41,171 nucleotides of DNA, from NCBI GenBank assembly GCA_038233215.1, contig JBBSML010000022.1:1-41171 (forward strand), written 5' to 3'. Position 1 is the stretch's first letter, and each line of letters opens with the position of its first letter. Positions 38,626 to 41,171 of this stretch are shown here, in pieces. The notes beneath the pieces are model-generated. The model was not told where the DNA came from. It worked only from the letters and a program-made list of their open reading frames with translations, and made no database searches. A program made the translations under genes and the position numbers. Origin of the DNA: JACDBZ01 sp038233215 (GTDB lineage: Bacteria; Chloroflexota; Limnocylindria; QHBO01).

Positions 38626-40212
38626 CTAGCCTTCGATGTGCGGGCCGGCGGCCCCGACCGCCTCGGACACCCCGTCGGCATAGCTCGCGAAGTTATCGGC
38701 GAACATGGCCGCGAGCTCTCGCGCCTTCGCGTCGTATGCGACGGGATCCGGCCACGTCTCACGTGGCCGAAGGATCTCGTCCGGCACGCCCGGCACCGTC
38801 GTGGGCACCTGGACTCCGAAGACGGGATCCGTCTCGTACGCCACATCGTCCAATGCACCGCTCAGCGCCGCGCGGACCATGGTGCGGGTATGGTCGATGG
38901 CCATCCGCTTGCCGGTCCCATGTGGGCCACCGGTCCAGCCGGTGTTCACCAGCCAGACGGGCACGTCGTGCTGCTCGAGCCGCTCGGCCAGCATGGCGGC
39001 GTACTCACCGGGGTGGCGCGGCAGGAAGGGTGCACCGAACCCGGCCGAGAAGGTGGCCTTCGGCTCGGTGACGCCGATCTCGGTGCCGGCCAGCTTGGCG
39101 GTGTAGCCACTGATGAAGTGGTACTGCGCCTGCTCAGGGCTGAGGCGGCTGATCGGGGGGAGGATGCCGAACGCATCGGCGGTGAGGAAGACGACGTTCA
39201 CCGGATGCGTGGTCATGCCGGTCGGATCGGCGTTGCCGATGAACTCGAGCGGGTACGCACCGCGCGTGTTCTCGGTGAATCGATCGGAGTCGAGGTCGAG
39301 CTCGCGGGTGGCCTCGTCGAGATCCACGTTCTCCAGGATCGTGCCGAAGCGGCGCGTCGTGGCGAAGATGTCAGGTTCGTACATGGGCGAGAGGCGGATC
39401 GTCTTGGCATAGCAGCCGCCCTCGAAGTTGAACAGGCCATCGACGCCCCACCCGTGCTCGTCGTCGCCGATGAGGCTGCGCTCGGGGTCCGCCGAGAGGG
39501 TCGTCTTGCCGGTCCCCGAGAGGCCGAAGAAGAGGGCCGGGTCGTTGGCCTTCCCCACGTTGACCGATGAATGCATCGGCATGGCAGCTTCGTCGGGAAG
39601 CAGGTAATTCATGACCGTGAACGCCGACTTCTTGATCTCGCCCGCGTACTCGGTCCCGACGATGATGATCTCCATCCGCTCAAGATGGAGCAGGATCGCC
39701 GTCTCGGAGCGCACGCCCTCGGTCTCGGCGTCCGCCTTGAACGACGGCACGTCGATGATGGTGAAGTTCGGCTCGAAGCGGCCGCGGTCTTCTGCGGGCG
39801 GCGTCCGGAACAGGTTGCGTGCAAAGATACTGGCCCACGCCGTCTCCGTCAGGACGCGCAGCGAGCGCCGGTGATCCGGATGTGCCCCGATGTAGAGGTC
39901 CTGGCTGTAGAGCTGACGGTCACCCAGGTACGTCATGAGCCTCGCGCGGAGACTGTCGTAATCCTCCTCGCTGATCGGGCGGTTGACCGGTCCCCACCAG
40001 ATCTTCTTGGTGCTGGTCGGTTCCCGCACCAGGAATTTGTCAAGCGGGGAGCGACCGGTGTGCTCACCGGTGCGCACGACCAGAGAACCATGCGCGGAGA
40101 TAATTCCTTCGCCATTGCGGATGGCGTGCTCGTAGAGCTCGGCGGTCGAGAGATTGCGGTGCGTCGCGTCCAGCGACGCCGCGGTGGGGCGAGTGTGGGT
40201 CGTCGTCGCCAC
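38626..40212 (-). CDS. pckA: ATP-dependent phosphoenolpyruvate carboxykinase
   Basis: 528 residues from GTG 40212, with AAGGAG 7 nt upstream. Typical segments: HGSLVVRTGEHTGRSPLDKF, the kinase-1a P-loop FFGLSGTGKTTLSADP, GDDEHGWG, GCYAKTIRLS and NTGWTGGPHGTGKRM. It forms PEP from oxaloacetate and ATP in the first step of gluconeogenesis. Full length for the ATP-type enzyme (about 525-540). It heads an operon with GH4, nagB and the GlcNAc kinase; its upstream region (40213-40404) shows no promoter I can defend. Confidence 0.95.
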   Translation of the reverse strand: MATTTHTRPTAASLDATHRNLSTAELYEHAIRNGEGIISAHGSLVVRTGEHTGRSPLDKFLVREPTSTKKIWWGPVNRPISEEDYDSLRARLMTYLGDRQLYSQDLYIGAHPDHRRSLRVLTETAWASIFARNLFRTPPAEDRGRFEPNFTIIDVPSFKADAETEGVRSETAILLHLERMEIIIVGTEYAGEIKKSAFTVMNYLLPDEAAMPMHSSVNVGKANDPALFFGLSGTGKTTLSADPERSLIGDDEHGWGVDGLFNFEGGCYAKTIRLSPMYEPDIFATTRRFGTILENVDLDEATRELDLDSDRFTENTRGAYPLEFIGNADPTGMTTHPVNVVFLTADAFGILPPISRLSPEQAQYHFISGYTAKLAGTEIGVTEPKATFSAGFGAPFLPRHPGEYAAMLAERLEQHDVPVWLVNTGWTGGPHGTGKRMAIDHTRTMVRAALSGALDDVAYETDPVFGVQVPTTVPGVPDEILRPRETWPDPVAYDAKARELAAMFADNFASYADGVSEAVGAAGPHIEG

Positions 40213-40404
40213 GGGTCTTCTCCTTACGTCCGGCCCGCGCCACCTGGCTGTCGGGGTCGGCTAGGTAGTCGACCGGCCGCGCGTCGCGGGCGTCGATGCC
40301 CGGAGTCGGCTTTCACGGTCTGGTGTGCTGTCGTGGTGGCCGTCCGAGCGGCCGCTGCCTTCGCACAAGTGTACCGCGTGCAGACCCGTGGCCGCGTCAG
40401 AACT

Positions 40405-41171
40405 TCATTCTCCGGCGTCAAGAGCCGCGAGCGCCGCCTCTGCGCGCGGCGCGTGCAGAGGCGAGAAGTCCGGGTTGAGGGCGAGCGCACGCTCGAGGCG
40501 ATCGCGGGCGAGATCGGTCTCGCCGTTTGCCGCCGCAATCACGCCTGCGTGGTACAGGAGCAGGCTACTGGCGGTCTCGAGGCGCACGGCCTGATCGGCA
40601 AATTCGGCCGCCTCGGCGTCCATGCCTGCGGCATGCAGGGCCCACGCGAGGGCGTCAGCCGCGAAGACGGTGGGCCGCGCGGCGAACGCGCTTCGCGCCC
40701 GGGTCACGGCAGCGTCGGGATCATCGCCATGCTCGGCCAGGAACGCGGCAATCTCGAGATCTTGTCGAACGCCGTTCGCCTCGAGGAGCTGACCGATGGC
40801 CCCCACGAGAGCGTACTGGTCTGCCGCCTCGTCAGCTCGTCCCGCCGCCTCCAGGGTCTCTCCGAGCCCGATGATGAATTCGGGTACCGGGATACGCGCG
40901 GAGGCGCGCTCAAACAGCTCGATCGCATCGGGCGGGTCGCCCTGGGCGGCGCGCACGCGGGCCATCCCCGCCAACGCGTACGGATAGTCGGCGAGGTGCG
41001 CGAGGGATTCGGCATAGGCCCGCTCCGCGGCCGTGAGGTCTCCGACGGCGAAGTGCAGGTTGCCGAGCTGGACACGAACGTACTCGGTGTTCTCCACGTT
41101 GCCACCGCCGGCCGCGACCGCCTGCTGCATGGCGTCGATCGCGCCGGAGAGGTCACCATGCAGCTCGCGCA
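40405..41171 (-). CDS. TPR repeat protein (5' end outside window)
   Basis: The frame is open to the window edge, so the N-terminus is missing; 254 residues are visible. At least five helical pairs of tetratricopeptide type: GDLSGAIDAMQQAV, GNLHFAVGDLTAAERAYAESL, ARVRAAQGDPPDAIELFERA, GLGETLEAAGRADEAADQYA and AVIAANGETDLARDRLERAL-like. No enzyme domain or membrane helix is seen in this portion. TPR arrays mediate protein contacts; the partner is unknown. It is on the same strand as pckA, 192 bp upstream. Confidence 0.85.
   Translation of the reverse strand, partial: RELHGDLSGAIDAMQQAVAAGGGNVENTEYVRVQLGNLHFAVGDLTAAERAYAESLAHLADYPYALAGMARVRAAQGDPPDAIELFERASARIPVPEFIIGLGETLEAAGRADEAADQYALVGAIGQLLEANGVRQDLEIAAFLAEHGDDPDAAVTRARSAFAARPTVFAADALAWALHAAGMDAEAAEFADQAVRLETASSLLLYHAGVIAAANGETDLARDRLERALALNPDFSPLHAPRAEAALAALDAGE

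Overview
The window is a dense, GC-rich bacterial chromosome segment with almost no intergenic space and many four-base NTGA stop/start overlaps. I see no phage, insertion sequence, tRNA, rRNA or CRISPR array. The content fits a Chloroflexota genome (Limnocylindria/Ellin6529-like), with an actinomycete as the second choice: fhaA-fhaB-rodA-pbpA order, MoxR/DUF58/TgpA block, DUF4446, a DUF2342-type zincin, a Fe-S UvrD-nuclease, and a Gram-positive-type SOS box (GAAC-N4-GTTC). Taxonomy is an inference from gene content, not from a marker gene.

Layout. 1-717 (minus): cut-off zinc-ribbon protein with a 13-residue tandem repeat. 853-4929 (plus): FHA-domain proteins, SEDS glycosyltransferase and transpeptidase for cell-wall growth. 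5021-9519 (plus): MoxR ATPase, DUF58 protein and membrane transglutaminase. 9580-13947 (minus): histidine phosphatase, class V aminotransferase, PAS-GGDEF diguanylate cyclase, CarH-like B12 domain, a 31-codon ORF, a helical partner protein and an ABM monooxygenase. 14067-16450 (plus): RarA ATPase and an ArsR/SRPBCC pair with a clear promoter and operator. 16637-21705: small membrane protein, DUF4446, an orphan SelB C-terminal tail with a frameshift, a UvrD-like helicase-nuclease and a membrane protein. 21722-28992 (plus): M20 amidohydrolase, methyltransferase, CpaE-like protein, glutamate racemase, zincin, 2-hydroxyacid dehydrogenase and YchF. 29048-30240: a small conserved protein facing a PfkB kinase. 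30294-33809 (minus): the MrfA/MrfB (YprA/YprB) repair pair behind an SOS box. 33946-40212: GlcNAc catabolism (nagA; GH4, nagB and nagK behind pckA) and a DivIC-like septal protein. 40405-41171 (minus): cut-off TPR protein.

The most notable region is 11439-14024. A CarH-type B12 domain (W-x9-EH and E-x-H-x-x-G motifs) without a DNA-binding domain lies directly before a PAS-GGDEF cyclase. What looks like the usual N-terminal helical half of such B12 proteins is a separate gene just upstream. Both transcription units begin with copies of one segment: a 15/17-identical promoter block, a shared AGGAGGTTCC ribosome site, and the first codons of the ABM gene. The second copy has decayed to a 31-codon ORF that overlaps the B12 gene. 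This looks like a split light/B12 sensor wired to c-di-GMP and brought under common control by a small duplication.

Other points worth following are four CTGA junctions implying CTG start codons (including glutamate racemase, whose catalytic Asp lies upstream of any ATG/GTG/TTG), a GTPase-less SelB tail, and a near-consensus LexA box at mrfAB.
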